In this document: positions 1 through 10,021 of the stretch, one piece after another
How the letters are laid out: the number at the start of each line of letters is the position of its first letter
Position numbering within the stretch: the first letter of the stretch is position 1
DNA from: Acidobacteriota bacterium
Lineage (GTDB): Bacteria; Acidobacteriota; Holophagae; Acanthopleuribacterales; Acanthopleuribacteraceae
Assembly: GCA_020439745.1 (NCBI GenBank)
Contig: JAGQSC010000015.1
Span: forward strand, 1 to 64,000
Direction: 5' to 3'
Length of the DNA: 64,000 nt
Position numbers and translations under genes: made by a program
Notes under the pieces: model-generated
What the model was told of the DNA's origin: nothing
The model's input: the letters and a program-made list of their open reading frames with translations, nothing else
Databases searched by the model: none

Positions 1-324
1 CAGCCGCGCGGTGGCATGTGGAAATATGGAAAGACGCTATCGCGTTTCCCACATTCCCACAAGCTCGACGGCTACGACTAGGACAAATAAGAATTCTCCT
101 GTCTAGTCTTTATGGGGAGCGCTAGGCAGACAAATAGGTTGTCAACTGAAAACTAAACGTAAAACATGTAGCTTCTGAGTTACAAACCCATTGACTTTTC
201 GGCTCGTTCTGCTTTGCTTTAGGTTACTTATCCTTGACACATCAATCACCTGAAGCGTGGTAAACGTGGCCAAGAAAGTCATCCAGATGGATGAGACTCC
301 ATTGGTACGGGAGGAATGATTCTC
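1..324. other. Left-edge stretch without a confirmed gene
   Basis: All three forward frames are open for the first 80 to 125 bases, so the tail of an upstream gene may be present, but nothing identifies which frame. An imperfect inverted repeat near 18-60 could be a decayed terminator. A good -35 hexamer (TTGACA, 234-239) lies before the SusC-like gene, but no convincing -10 follows at 16-18 bases, so no promoter is called. Confidence 0.4.
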
Positions 325-3288
325 ATGAAGCGGTTGAAAAAACCATTCGCTGCAATACTCTTGTTCTTGGGCGGTTACACACTTGCTCAAGACCTGGAAA
401 TCTCCGGAACCGTCACCAGCAAGGCAGATAGTTTGCCATTGCCAGGTGTCAACGTTTCGGTCAAGAACACTACAATCTCAACCTTTACAAACGCGGCTGG
501 AGCTTACAGTTTAAAAGTTTCCGGCTTCGATTCAGTTACCCTTGAATTCAGTTTCATGGGATTCTCGCCAGCTACTGAGCAGGTGTCCGCCAGCACGGAC
601 AGCCTAAACGTCTCGCTCGCTGAATCACCCATGTCTGTATCAGAAGAAATGGTTGTGACCGGTTTTGCTACTTCTGTCAAACGCCGTAACCTCGCCAATT
701 CCGTGGCCACGGTAAACGCAGAAAAACTGGATCGGGCACCGGCCCCCACTTTGGACAGCGCACTGAGCGGCAAATTCGCCGGCGTGCTTGTCAGCCAAAA
801 TACGGGCGCACCGGGTGGTGGTATCTCGCTGACATTACGCGGTGTATCCACGATCAACGGTGCCTCACAACCCCTATACGTCATTGACGGAGTCATCGTA
901 AGCAATGTGGAAGTCCAATCGGGTGTCAACGCGGTAACCGCTGCAGCTGCAGCAGGTAGCCGAAGACCCCAAGACCAACCCACCAACAGAATCGCCGATC
1001 TGGCGCCTGGCGACATTGAAAACATCGAAATTTTGAAGGGCCCAAGTGCCGCGGCGCTGTATGGCGCAAAAGCATCAAACGGTGTGGTGATCATCACCAC
1101 CAAAAAAGGCAAAGCAGGAGCCGCCCAGTACACTGTGAGTCAGTCTTACGGTCAACGCAGTATTATCAAGAAACTGGGTGTCCGAGAGTTTACGGCACAA
1201 ACTGCATTGGAGACGTACGGTGACGTAGGTCTCGAAATCTTCAATCAAGGGCAGTTCGTAGATTACGAAGAAGAGATCTATGGTAACGAAGGCGATATTT
1301 TCGAAACGCGGTTCAGTGGTTCTGGTGGAAACGAAAAGACCCGCTACTACATGTCAGGCAACGCGTTAAGCGACGAGGGAATCGTCAAGAGAACCGGATA
1401 TGAAAAGTACGGAATTCGCCTCAACGTGGATCACCATTTCAACGATCGCTTCTCAGCGGAAATCAGCAGCAGCTTTACCAAATCGGTGTCAGATCGCGGA
1501 TTGACCGGCAACGACAACACAGGAACCACCTTCGGGGTGTCCCTGTCGTCTACGCCCAGTTTCATTGATCTCAGACCGGTCAACGGCGTTTATCCCATTA
1601 ACCCGTTCGCCCAATCCAACGCGGTGCAAACGCGCGACCTGATGCGCAACCGTGAAACAGTAGACCGTTCGGTCATTGCGGGTAAATTGGATTGGAACGT
1701 TTTTGAAACAGCTCGCCAAACATTAGATTTCAATATCACCGCTGGCGTGGATTACTTCTCCATGGAACACGATGCGCGTTTTCCTCGAGCATTACAGTTC
1801 GAACAAGTGAGTGATCAGCCCGGAACTGCGATTCTCGGTGAAACCGAGAACGAAACATCCAACCTATACCTCAACCTGACTCATTCACTGTTTACAGGTG
1901 GGGGTATCTCATTCCGCACCACGGGTGGTTTGCAATACGAACGAACCGACCTCAACAACGTGGTGATTGTGGGCAAAAACCTGATCGAAGGCCAGTTCAA
2001 CCTGGACAACGCGTCGGCGATTACGGTCACACAAAACCGCAACATCCAAAAAGACAACGGATACTTTATCCAAGAAGAGATCAACTTCAATGACAAGGTC
2101 TTCTTCACGATGGGTGTGCGAGGAGACTCTTCAAGTGCCAACGGAGATACTGACAAGGTATACACCTACCCCAAGACATCGATCTCTGTTCGCTTGTCGG
2201 AGTACGGATTCTGGGAAGGCATCAAGAGCACCATTAGCGAATTCAAGCTGCGTGGCGCTTGGGGCCAGACAGGCAACTTGCCTCCCCCATTTGCGAAGTA
2301 CACCTCTTTTGACAGCGTCAACATCGCGGGCCTCGGCGGTCTACTGCCGAACACGCTGCGCGGTAACCCGGATATTGAACCTGAAACATCGGAAGAATTG
2401 GAACTCGGATTCGATGCGACGCTGTGGGACGGCCGAGGTAGTTTGGAATTCACCTATTTCGAGCAGGACATCACGGATCTAATTCTGTTCCGCAACGTAC
2501 CACCCTCCACCGGATTCACCCAGGAAGTCATCAATGGCGGCGAGATGAAGACCGATGGTATGGAATTGGCGCTCAATCTGAATCCTATCCGCAAAGACAA
2601 CTTCAACTGGACCACCGGTTTGAACTATTACACCTATGATTCGGAAATCACGAAGTTGCCCGTGCCTTCATTCACGACGGGAGGATTTGCTGATTTTCTC
2701 GGTCGCTACCTCATCCGCGAAGGTGTGTCGCCCACAACGATCATCGGAGCCGACCAACTGCCGGCAGGGCCTGAGCGCGATGCCATCGAGGCACGTGGCC
2801 AAGTTCCTTATCAACCACTAGGCAACGAAACACCTGACTTCCAACTGGCATGGGACAACACCTTCTCGTTTGGCAATTTCAGTGCCTCATGGCTACTGGA
2901 CTGGAAAGAAGGTGGCGATGTCATCAACCTCACGGTGCTGTTGACTGACTTGGGAGGCACAACCGCCGACTACGATGCAGCCCAAGAACGTTTGGCCGGT
3001 CTAGGCGATACCACACGTCCGTTCGTTGAGGACGGAAGTTATGTCCGTCTGCGAGATATCAGATTGCAATACGACCTCGGTAAGGCCGTGTTGAACGACA
3101 TCGTGTATGGCAAGCTGAGCCATCTTCGTTTCTCACTAACAGGCCGCAACCTGAAGACATGGACAGACTACAGCTCATATGACCCAGAGGTAAGTAACTT
3201 CGGCAGCGTGGCCATTGGCCGCAGCGTCGAGGTGACACCCTTCCCGTCATCTAAGTCGGTCTACTTTGAAATTTCGGTCGGAATGTAA
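325..3288 (+). CDS. SusC/RagA-family TonB-linked outer-membrane protein
   Basis: Outer-membrane beta-barrel transporter that takes up an oligomeric ligand with a SusD-type lipoprotein, energised by TonB. Seen: a signal peptide (MKRLKK then a hydrophobic run ending LAQ), a carboxypeptidase-regulatory-like beta domain at about residues 25-105, a plug domain with VIDGV and the family motif ending GVVIITTKKG near residue 260, then a long barrel ending in SVGM. The 987-residue length is normal. The second ATG (325) is chosen because GGAGG at 310-314 sits 10 bases before it, but only 1 base before the first ATG (316). The SusD-like gene follows after 11 bases. The substrate cannot be read from sequence and no glycoside hydrolase is adjacent. 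Confidence 0.93.
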   Translation: MKRLKKPFAAILLFLGGYTLAQDLEISGTVTSKADSLPLPGVNVSVKNTTISTFTNAAGAYSLKVSGFDSVTLEFSFMGFSPATEQVSASTDSLNVSLAESPMSVSEEMVVTGFATSVKRRNLANSVATVNAEKLDRAPAPTLDSALSGKFAGVLVSQNTGAPGGGISLTLRGVSTINGASQPLYVIDGVIVSNVEVQSGVNAVTAAAAAGSRRPQDQPTNRIADLAPGDIENIEILKGPSAAALYGAKASNGVVIITTKKGKAGAAQYTVSQSYGQRSIIKKLGVREFTAQTALETYGDVGLEIFNQGQFVDYEEEIYGNEGDIFETRFSGSGGNEKTRYYMSGNALSDEGIVKRTGYEKYGIRLNVDHHFNDRFSAEISSSFTKSVSDRGLTGNDNTGTTFGVSLSSTPSFIDLRPVNGVYPINPFAQSNAVQTRDLMRNRETVDRSVIAGKLDWNVFETARQTLDFNITAGVDYFSMEHDARFPRALQFEQVSDQPGTAILGETENETSNLYLNLTHSLFTGGGISFRTTGGLQYERTDLNNVVIVGKNLIEGQFNLDNASAITVTQNRNIQKDNGYFIQEEINFNDKVFFTMGVRGDSSSANGDTDKVYTYPKTSISVRLSEYGFWEGIKSTISEFKLRGAWGQTGNLPPPFAKYTSFDSVNIAGLGGLLPNTLRGNPDIEPETSEELELGFDATLWDGRGSLEFTYFEQDITDLILFRNVPPSTGFTQEVINGGEMKTDGMELALNLNPIRKDNFNWTTGLNYYTYDSEITKLPVPSFTTGGFADFLGRYLIREGVSPTTIIGADQLPAGPERDAIEARGQVPYQPLGNETPDFQLAWDNTFSFGNFSASWLLDWKEGGDVINLTVLLTDLGGTTADYDAAQERLAGLGDTTRPFVEDGSYVRLRDIRLQYDLGKAVLNDIVYGKLSHLRFSLTGRNLKTWTDYSSYDPEVSNFGSVAIGRSVEVTPFPSSKSVYFEISVGM

Positions 3289-3299
3289 GGAGGCATGAC

Positions 3300-4568
3300 A
3301 TGAACAAAACCATTCTGAAACTATTGAGCGCATTTGCGTTGTCTCTGGTTCTCGTCACGTGTTCTTCATCTGATCTGGACATCGACGATCCCAATAGCGC
3401 TTCCGAAACCAGCGCCACTGTCGCGTTTCTAGCCACAGGCATTGAGGCTGGCGCGCGTTTGGACCACGCCATCTACCTGAGGGCAGTCGCTGTAATGGGC
3501 CGAGATGCCTATTACTTTGAACCTTCGGACCCTCGTTACACTGGTGAGCTGATTCGCGGACCTATTGACGCCAACGGATTCCTACTGACTCGACCTTGGG
3601 CTGCGCGTTATCGTGTTGTCCGAAACTGCTTGACTATGATCGATCGAGCAAACGAGCTCACTTCGGGGGCCGATGGTAACTCCGCCGCTGGCTTTGCGCG
3701 TACGTACATGGCATATCAGCTCATATTGAACCTGAACTATACCGACACCAATGGCATATTGGTCGATATCGACAACGGCACCATCGTCAGTAAAGGCGAA
3801 GCCTTGTCCGCCATCGCATCCATGTTAGATACCGGATACAATGAACTTCAGAACGGTGGATCATCGTTCCCGTTCCGACTATCACCGGGCCTTTCTGGAT
3901 TCGACACGCCTGCGACATTCGCTCAGTTCAACCGAGCGCTCAAGGCACGGGTATCTGCGTATCAATCCAACTGGCAAGGCGTACTTGACGCCTTGGGTGG
4001 ATCGTTCATTGACGCTAGCGGTGATATGAACACGGGTGTTTATCACGTCTACTCCACGGGCAGCGGTGACCAACTCAATCCCATATTCGAGAATCCCAGT
4101 GCGGATTTTGTCAAATTGATGGGACACCCCAGCTTTGAAACAGATGCTGAAGCAGGTGATGCACGTTTCTCGAACAACGTGTTCAAGCGCGCGACGGTCA
4201 CTACCTTCGATGGTCTGTCCAGTGATCTGGGTGTGATCAAAGCGTCCGGCTCCACAGCACCGTTCCCCATTATCCGCAACGAGGAATTGGTGTTACTCCG
4301 TGCTGAAGCCAATATTCAACTCAACAATTTGGGATCTGCAGAAGCCGATCTCAATGCCGTAAGAAGTAACGCCGGTCTTGGACCCGTTTCGCTTTCTAGC
4401 ACGGATCAAGCCATTAACCAGCTGTTACACGAACGGCGCTATTCGCTGTGGCTGGAAGGCCACCGCTGGGCAGATATGCGCCGTTACAATCGTTTGGACC
4501 AACTGCCCATTGATCGCGATGGCGATACGGTCGTTGACAAAATGCCCATCCCAACCGACGAAATCTGA
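3300..4568 (+). CDS. SusD/RagB-family surface lipoprotein
   Basis: Ligand-capturing lid partner of the upstream SusC-like transporter. Seen: a lipoprotein signal peptide with lipobox L-V-T-C (Cys21), followed by a Ser/Asp-rich linker; a mostly helical body; and the typical SusD C-terminal signature ERRYSLWLEGHRWADMRRY. The 422 residues are slightly short of many SusD proteins (about 450-600). GGAGG lies 6 bases before the ATG, and the 11-base gap to the transporter gene argues for one transcript ending at the hairpin at 4587-4612. Family assignment is firm; the substrate is unknown. Confidence 0.9.
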   Translation: MNKTILKLLSAFALSLVLVTCSSSDLDIDDPNSASETSATVAFLATGIEAGARLDHAIYLRAVAVMGRDAYYFEPSDPRYTGELIRGPIDANGFLLTRPWAARYRVVRNCLTMIDRANELTSGADGNSAAGFARTYMAYQLILNLNYTDTNGILVDIDNGTIVSKGEALSAIASMLDTGYNELQNGGSSFPFRLSPGLSGFDTPATFAQFNRALKARVSAYQSNWQGVLDALGGSFIDASGDMNTGVYHVYSTGSGDQLNPIFENPSADFVKLMGHPSFETDAEAGDARFSNNVFKRATVTTFDGLSSDLGVIKASGSTAPFPIIRNEELVLLRAEANIQLNNLGSAEADLNAVRSNAGLGPVSLSSTDQAINQLLHERRYSLWLEGHRWADMRRYNRLDQLPIDRDGDTVVDKMPIPTDEI

Positions 4569-4586
4569 GCGACGCTCACTCACAAG

Positions 4587-4612
4587 AAGGGGGCTCCGGC
4601 CCCCTTTTTTCT
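4587..4612 (+). terminator. Rho-independent terminator of the susCD pair
   Basis: An 8-bp perfect stem (AAGGGGGC / GCCCCCTT) with a TCCG loop is followed by a run of T on the plus strand. It lies 19 bases after the SusD-like stop and abuts the end of the convergent dockerin-like gene. On the minus strand there is no good T tract, so it acts mainly for the plus strand. Confidence 0.9.
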
Positions 4613-5727
4613 TAGGGTACGGCACCCGAATCGGGGTCCACGATCAAGCTACTTACATCGACGAATTCAAAATCAGACCCTAACAGCACATCCAACTCAT
4701 GCAAATCATCGTTGTCCCAACGCGGGTCCGGAATTCCAGAGATGTACCACGCACTGCCATTATCGGCGAGCATCATGCCGTACAACTTCAATGCCGTCAA
4801 AATCGCCTGATTCTCCGCAGAAAAACCGGAAATATCATAGTCGCTTTTCAACCTGGCTCGAACACCCATGGGTGGCAGGTTGGGATTAGTGTTTGACGAC
4901 GCGTAGTGTCTAGCTGGCCACACGTAAGCCCGTTGTGTTTGCGGTGCCGTAAAACGCAGTGCGTGTCGAATGGCGCCTGCATCAACCTCATCATATCGCA
5001 CCAGGCCTGGAAATATGGGAAGGCCCGCCGCATCCGCCGAAGTCCAGGTATCTGGGCGTAATTGATTGCTATTCAAGTCAAAAATCGCGCCGGAATCAGC
5101 ATCCCAACTGGCGCCCATGTTTATGGGGAAAGCGCGATACACCTCGTAAAGCACACAGTTATCGCGATCAATGACCAGCACATGGCGATCTCCAGTCCCC
5201 AAGGGGCCACCTTCAATGGGCGCATCTGGAGGAATGGGATAAGGGCCGGGATCGCTTTCGTCCCAATAGAAAAACGAGATCGGAACAAGCGGTTGTGTCC
5301 CGGGTACATCTACATAGGGAATACCAATTGGTGCACCCTGCCATTCACCCGATCCGAAGTCCATATGAAAACCGCTACTGGCCCCAATACTGGCAATATA
5401 TTGGGCGGACATGGGATGTAGGGGTAACTGGTCAATTCGCGTATTCCAGATGTTATTGGATGGAAACACCGGACAACCTGCGACGTTTGGGCCACAGAGA
5501 TAGCCAATGTTATCCAGGATCAGCAGCAGATCCAATACGTCTATGGATAGGCTATCGTTGAGATCAAAACCGACCTGGTATTGCGGGGTTCCTTCAGCCG
5601 CGGGCCAAACTGCTATGGCCTCTTGCAAGTCGTCGACATCCAAACTACCGTTGGCGTTAAGGTCGGCGCGGCACAGGTCTTGTCCCATGCCTACGACTGG
5701 AAAGACCAAGCAAATCAAATATCTCAT
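4612..5727 (-). CDS. Secreted protein with dockerin-like EF-hand pair
   Basis: Function unknown. Seen: a signal peptide (MRYLICLVFPVVGMGQ), then two dockerin-type calcium loops in the first 80 residues (DLNANGSLDVDD and DLNDSLSIDVLD), then about 290 residues of an unrecognised conserved-looking domain beginning CPVFPSNNIWN and rich in Pro, Trp and Tyr. Dockerin-like pairs in non-cellulolytic bacteria are often found beside secreted hydrolases, but no catalytic motif is visible here. The second ATG (5727) is preferred because AGAGGG lies 6 bases upstream; the first ATG (5733) directly abuts it. It converges on the susCD terminator. Confidence 0.75.
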   Translation of the reverse strand: MRYLICLVFPVVGMGQDLCRADLNANGSLDVDDLQEAIAVWPAAEGTPQYQVGFDLNDSLSIDVLDLLLILDNIGYLCGPNVAGCPVFPSNNIWNTRIDQLPLHPMSAQYIASIGASSGFHMDFGSGEWQGAPIGIPYVDVPGTQPLVPISFFYWDESDPGPYPIPPDAPIEGGPLGTGDRHVLVIDRDNCVLYEVYRAFPINMGASWDADSGAIFDLNSNQLRPDTWTSADAAGLPIFPGLVRYDEVDAGAIRHALRFTAPQTQRAYVWPARHYASSNTNPNLPPMGVRARLKSDYDISGFSAENQAILTALKLYGMMLADNGSAWYISGIPDPRWDNDDLHELDVLLGSDFEFVDVSSLIVDPDSGAVP

Positions 5728-5776
5728 GACCATCCCTCTAATTGTGTTCTAGGGACAATCTAACCTTCCCAAAGGC

Positions 5777-5785
5777 CATATACCA
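5777..5785 (-). promoter_or_regulatory. Possible extended -10 promoter of the dockerin-like gene
   Basis: On the minus strand TGGTATATG matches an extended -10 (TGn plus TATATG). No clear -35 is present. Transcription would begin about 40-45 bases before the start codon at 5727. Confidence 0.3.
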
Positions 5786-5866
5786 GTGATAGGGATCGCA
5801 GAAATTGAGATTAGTGCGTCCTAACAAGAAAGCCGAACCACTACCGGAGGATTTGTCGTGGATTAC

Positions 5867-8068
5867 TCACCGTTGATAGGCATACGACAGCTTGAGGAAC
5901 CAGCTTCGTTCCTGTGTCTGCCAGTCCTGTTGTTCATCCAAGCCGTGTGCATCTCCGTATCCCACAAACATCACCGATTGCCAATTCAGTTTGTAGGCCC
6001 AAAGTAGGGATCCTGTCCAGGCGCCAGACCGATCTGAAACATTAAATGTGTAGAGGTCAGGGTTTCTCTTAGAACCAGTATATTGGCCTATGAATCGCAA
6101 GAACATCTTAGCGGTGAAATTGTAATTCGTGCGAAGTCGCGCCACGGACGCCGAGAACAATCGTTCACGACCTTGCCCTGTATCCACATCCAGCCATCGC
6201 CGTGCAGCCGTGAGGTCCAGATTGAGATGGTCCGTGGGTTGAAACGTAGCGTTTACATCCACCGACACCGCCCGTCCGGGACGCCCATTTGCATAATCGA
6301 TTTCGTCGCCGATATTGCCATTCAGGTTAAGAAATCCCACCACGCGCCCCGGATTAGCCTGTGCGGTAAAAAAGAACTTGTCGCGGTCAAATAGATCCTC
6401 ACCCAACCGGACGGTGTCACGCGCATAGCGGAAACGGAAGAAACTGTTTTTCTTGCCGCTCATTCCAGCACCGTAACTAAACAGTCGATAGAGCACGGCA
6501 TGGTCTTCATCCGTGGTGTATTCACTGAAGAAAAAGGACCGCAATCGGTATAGAAAGCGATCCTGATATCGCCAGGTCCTCCCTACCTCGAAGTAGTGCT
6601 TGGAATACCCCACTTGAGGGATGAACCCATTTTCTGCGCGAAATTCAGGTCCCACGTGTTCACCCTGAATAAAGGTGTCCCATACGGCATTGCTGTGTTG
6701 GTACCATAACTGACCAGCCCAATCATTCAGCGCTCGTCCGTCCCATGTGTGATGTAGGTCAGGCGCTATGGGCGTCTCGCTTTGACTATATAGAACTTGG
6801 CCGACCACGCGATCTGATTGACTGGGACGCCAGTCAAAATCTGGACCGATGACGCGATTGAATCCGCCACCTTCCAGTTCACGGTCCGAGGCCAGAAAAC
6901 TCACAAACCCTTTACCCACGTCCCTTCTCAAGCGGGTTAGCCAAACTTGCGACCTGAAGTCCTGGTCCACGAGGCTTGAGCCTTGGTCCCCAGGAATCAC
7001 GACCGATCCACCACCATCATCGAGGGCCCCTAACACGGTATAGGATGTCTTGCCCAACTTCCCGGTGGCCCTAGCACCCACATTTGGGTCTGTGATTGTG
7101 CGTGTATGGACGGCCCTTAAGGGCGTCGAAAACAGGTCTGCACCCTCCAAAAAAAAGGGGCGTTTTTCCGCAAAAAATAGAGCAAACCGTTCGTTGGTCG
7201 TAATTTGTGCCGTATCTGACTCAATTTGAGAAAAATCAGGATTGACTGCCAAGTCGAGAGCCAGAGCCGGTGTCGGCGTCCACTTGAGATCCAGTCCAGG
7301 TTCTCCATCCGCATCTTCTGTCTCCAGGTCACCTTGTCCATTAAGTGACTGGCTTTGGCTGCCAAAAGCATAGGGAGCTACAACCAAATGTCCACCTTGG
7401 GGTAGATCCCGCAAGCCATTGATGGGCACGACATTGCAAATGAAACAACTCTTATCTCTTGGAAGTCGGTTGGAGAACATTTGGTAGCGAAACTCACGCG
7501 GATAATTGCGATACAACATAAACCGCCAAGTCTGGTCACCCCCTCCGTTGTAGCGCAACGAAGAGAAAGGAATCCTTAGTTCAGCGTTCCAACCTTGATC
7601 CGTTATTTGTGCTTTCACATCCCAAAAGAAGTCGGGTGAAGAGTCCTCCCCGGAAGAGTCTCCGCTGATGGCATCGTATTGCACGCCCCGTGGATTGGTC
7701 AGGAACATTTGAGAGACACGCCCTTCGTCGGCCGTGTCGAGAAATATGCCGGCATAATCGGTATAGCTCGGAACCTGATCCCGATCCGCAACGGGTGCCA
7801 CGATGCGTTCAGGATTCGGGTCGTGCATGATCAATCCCACATAAAAGTAGCGATCGTCATAGGTAATATACCCAATGTTTTTGACCTTGGGTGGAACGTT
7901 GTCGCCTGGATTCGTCTCATACCATTCGCTGATCACCAGAGCGTCGGCCCACTCGTCAGCATTGACAATCCCGTCCATTTGAATCGGTTCTTTTGTTGGG
8001 CTCACCTCCAAGGCGACCGGAGACGGTCCAGAAAACAGCCAGATTCCGATAGACAAGAACCACAACAT
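5867..8068 (-). CDS. DUF5916 protein with CBM9-like N-terminal domain
   Basis: Probable outer-membrane protein of unknown role. Seen: a signal peptide; a CBM9-like beta-sandwich at about residues 25-215 (IQMDGIVNADEWADA, DDRYFYVGL, FSSLRYNGG); then DUF5916 with its hallmark EKRPFFLEGADLF and a long stretch of alternating aromatic strands suggesting a barrel, ending LSYAYQR. The 733-residue length is typical. Many relatives sit near secreted peptidases or carbohydrate-uptake genes, but the ligand is not established. AGGG precedes the ATG by 4 bases. Monocistronic by context, with a promoter candidate at 8144-8173. Confidence 0.85.
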   Translation of the reverse strand: MLWFLSIGIWLFSGPSPVALEVSPTKEPIQMDGIVNADEWADALVISEWYETNPGDNVPPKVKNIGYITYDDRYFYVGLIMHDPNPERIVAPVADRDQVPSYTDYAGIFLDTADEGRVSQMFLTNPRGVQYDAISGDSSGEDSSPDFFWDVKAQITDQGWNAELRIPFSSLRYNGGGDQTWRFMLYRNYPREFRYQMFSNRLPRDKSCFICNVVPINGLRDLPQGGHLVVAPYAFGSQSQSLNGQGDLETEDADGEPGLDLKWTPTPALALDLAVNPDFSQIESDTAQITTNERFALFFAEKRPFFLEGADLFSTPLRAVHTRTITDPNVGARATGKLGKTSYTVLGALDDGGGSVVIPGDQGSSLVDQDFRSQVWLTRLRRDVGKGFVSFLASDRELEGGGFNRVIGPDFDWRPSQSDRVVGQVLYSQSETPIAPDLHHTWDGRALNDWAGQLWYQHSNAVWDTFIQGEHVGPEFRAENGFIPQVGYSKHYFEVGRTWRYQDRFLYRLRSFFFSEYTTDEDHAVLYRLFSYGAGMSGKKNSFFRFRYARDTVRLGEDLFDRDKFFFTAQANPGRVVGFLNLNGNIGDEIDYANGRPGRAVSVDVNATFQPTDHLNLDLTAARRWLDVDTGQGRERLFSASVARLRTNYNFTAKMFLRFIGQYTGSKRNPDLYTFNVSDRSGAWTGSLLWAYKLNWQSVMFVGYGDAHGLDEQQDWQTQERSWFLKLSYAYQR

Positions 8069-8143
8069 GACACCCTCGTGAATGCTTTGTTCAAGTCAAC
8101 GGTGCCATGTCCAAAATAGTTTTCTTCAAAACCCAACCGAACC

Positions 8144-8173
8144 ACAATAGAAAACCTAAGTAGTTCAAAACAA
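8144..8173 (-). promoter_or_regulatory. Candidate sigma70-type promoter of the DUF5916 gene
   Basis: Minus strand: TTGTTT, 18-base spacer, TATTGT, predicting a start near 8137 and a leader of about 70 bases. The rest of the 8069-8250 gap shows nothing else recognisable. Confidence 0.38.
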
Positions 8174-8250
8174 GAACCCTACGAGATTTTCCCCAGGACG
8201 TATTTTACAACATTTTGCAATGCATGACGTAGAGTGTGTCGTTTTGCCAG

Positions 8251-9972
8251 TTATAGTCCTTTGACGAATTCGGGTAGCTTGCCATCCTTCGACACACTTC
8301 GCGGTTCAGCTGCGCTAATGGGATGGGTAGAAATTGCCATGGCGACAGACTGGGCCACAGCAGCTGATTCATCAGGCAATGCATCATATTCATGATGAGA
8401 TTCTTGCTGCACATGAAGCGTTTGTGTTGGGAAGGCAAACGACACCCCTAACTCGTGTCCAATGCGCAGAATATCCACCAACAAGCGATGTTTTTCGGCC
8501 AGCTCCTTGTTCCAGTCAGGTACCTGCCAAAACACATACAGCAAAATCTCCAGCGAACTCGAACCCAGACCATTCAAATAGACGTGAAAGTAGTCTTTTC
8601 GCGTCCACCGATGGGCCAGGATCAATTGGCGAACCGCCTCACAAAAAGCTTCGATGCGATCTGGAGGTGTGTCATAGGTGATGCCTATCTTGGTTGTGAA
8701 ACGGCGGTAGCGGCGTCGCCCATAGTTGTCAATTTCTCGGTTTGTGAGGTTGGAGTTGGGCACCGTGATGACCGAATCGTAGAACGTACGTACGCGCGTG
8801 GACCGGAATCCGACCTCCTCAACCGAACCTTCCACATCGCCGGTGCAAATCCAGTCGCCGATTTGAAAAGGGCGATCCATGAGCACTGTCATGGAGCCAA
8901 ATACATTGGCAAGCGTATCTTTGGCAGCCAAGGCAACAGCTAGACCGCCAATCCCAAGCCCTGTAAGCAGGGCCGTCAAATCACTACCCATGGACTGAGC
9001 TACAAAGAGAATACCGACCAAGGTCACCAACACCTTTGCGGTTTTGTGTATGAGCGGCACCAGCAAATCGTCAAAGCGATTTTCTGTTCGTTTAGCCACC
9101 TGTAAAAAGTAGGAAGCAACCACGTTAATCACATTCAAGGCAGCCCAAACGATGCCGATTGCCATCGACACGAAGGAAACGCGAACCAGTAAGACCATCC
9201 ACTCACTGGAAGGCCGCATCAGATGGATGCCCAAATAGAACACAGCGGCATAGCTAACAATACGGAAAGGCATGCGTAACGAACGTTCATCACCATCGCT
9301 GAGGGCAGCCTGATTGCGGGAATACCATGCCAACACAAGTGCACGCACCATCGCATTAACGACACGCTCCACAATTACAGCCAACAAGACAATAAGAACC
9401 AACAGGATCCATTGACCGTTGTTCATCAAGAACATGCGTTCCCCAAGCCAAGGATGACGTTTCACCAGTTGTGTTTCCCACGTCTCAAGAGCTACCACCC
9501 CCTCTACCACATCTCTGGCAAGCAAATGTGCTCGGTATACCTCGATACCTGCCACAGTTTCGGGCGTAAAACGCCAGGCTCCATCCTCACAAGGTCCGAT
9601 CGCAATCGTACCCAAATGGGTCTTGCCTTGGTACACAAAGCGTTCTTTAGAAAAGACCCATGTCCCTTGTGCATCGTCGGGTATGTCCTCATAAACCACA
9701 TAGGCTATTCGATCGATGCACATCGAAAGGTCCGCTGCAGCTGCTTTCCCAACTGTTGATTGAAGGAGGGGATCCACCTGAGAGAGGTCCAGGCAATCGA
9801 CCGCCTGGGCCAAGGCACCATGATCGTCTTGCTTCACAGACAGCATGGCCGTCAGAAAGGTCTGCATGGTCGCTCTGGGGCTCCCCAACTCCGGGGGTAC
9901 CTGATGCTCGGGTATGTCAGCTTCTTGTGCCCAAGCAACCAACGTAAACAAAGCTAACGCAAACCACTTCAT
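8251..9972 (-). CDS. MscS-family mechanosensitive ion channel
   Basis: Inner-membrane channel that opens under tension or has a related small-solute/ion role. Seen: a signal-like N-terminus (MKWFALALFTLVAWAQ), a roughly 170-residue periplasmic domain, four or five membrane segments from about residue 187, and the MscS pore and beta domain at about 335-400: GIGGLAVALAAKDTLAN, DRPFQIGDWI, VEEVGFRSTRVRTF and VPNSNLTNREIDN. The C-terminal alpha/beta domain follows, then an extended tail. Most like the medium-sized, N-terminally extended MscS homologues rather than E. coli MscS itself. The second ATG (9972) is preferred: GGAGG lies 5 bases before it. Promoter at 9994-10021. Confidence 0.92.
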   Translation of the reverse strand: MKWFALALFTLVAWAQEADIPEHQVPPELGSPRATMQTFLTAMLSVKQDDHGALAQAVDCLDLSQVDPLLQSTVGKAAAADLSMCIDRIAYVVYEDIPDDAQGTWVFSKERFVYQGKTHLGTIAIGPCEDGAWRFTPETVAGIEVYRAHLLARDVVEGVVALETWETQLVKRHPWLGERMFLMNNGQWILLVLIVLLAVIVERVVNAMVRALVLAWYSRNQAALSDGDERSLRMPFRIVSYAAVFYLGIHLMRPSSEWMVLLVRVSFVSMAIGIVWAALNVINVVASYFLQVAKRTENRFDDLLVPLIHKTAKVLVTLVGILFVAQSMGSDLTALLTGLGIGGLAVALAAKDTLANVFGSMTVLMDRPFQIGDWICTGDVEGSVEEVGFRSTRVRTFYDSVITVPNSNLTNREIDNYGRRRYRRFTTKIGITYDTPPDRIEAFCEAVRQLILAHRWTRKDYFHVYLNGLGSSSLEILLYVFWQVPDWNKELAEKHRLLVDILRIGHELGVSFAFPTQTLHVQQESHHEYDALPDESAAVAQSVAMAISTHPISAAEPRSVSKDGKLPEFVKGL

Positions 9973-9993
9973 CATTACCTCCTGACCAGGCGC

Positions 9994-10021
9994 ATTGTAG
10001 CAAGGTCGCGTCTGATGACAA
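9994..10021 (-). promoter_or_regulatory. Promoter of the MscS-family gene
   Basis: Minus strand: TTGTCA, 16-base spacer, TACAAT. Predicted start near 9987, giving a leader of about 15 bases that carries the GGAGG. The -35 touches the downstream edge of the terminator at 10022-10056 of the preceding gene. Confidence 0.65.

Noticed and set aside
1-126. Possible end of an upstream gene
   Set aside because: All three forward frames are open to between 81 and 126 and none gives a recognisable protein end, so no partial gene is called.
234-265. TTGACA as -35 of the SusC promoter
   Set aside because: Good -35, but no acceptable -10 at 16-18 bases.
504-1133. Long antisense frame (209 codons) inside the SusC-like gene
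   Set aside because: Opposite a well-supported coding region, no ribosome site, composition explained by the real gene's codon bias.
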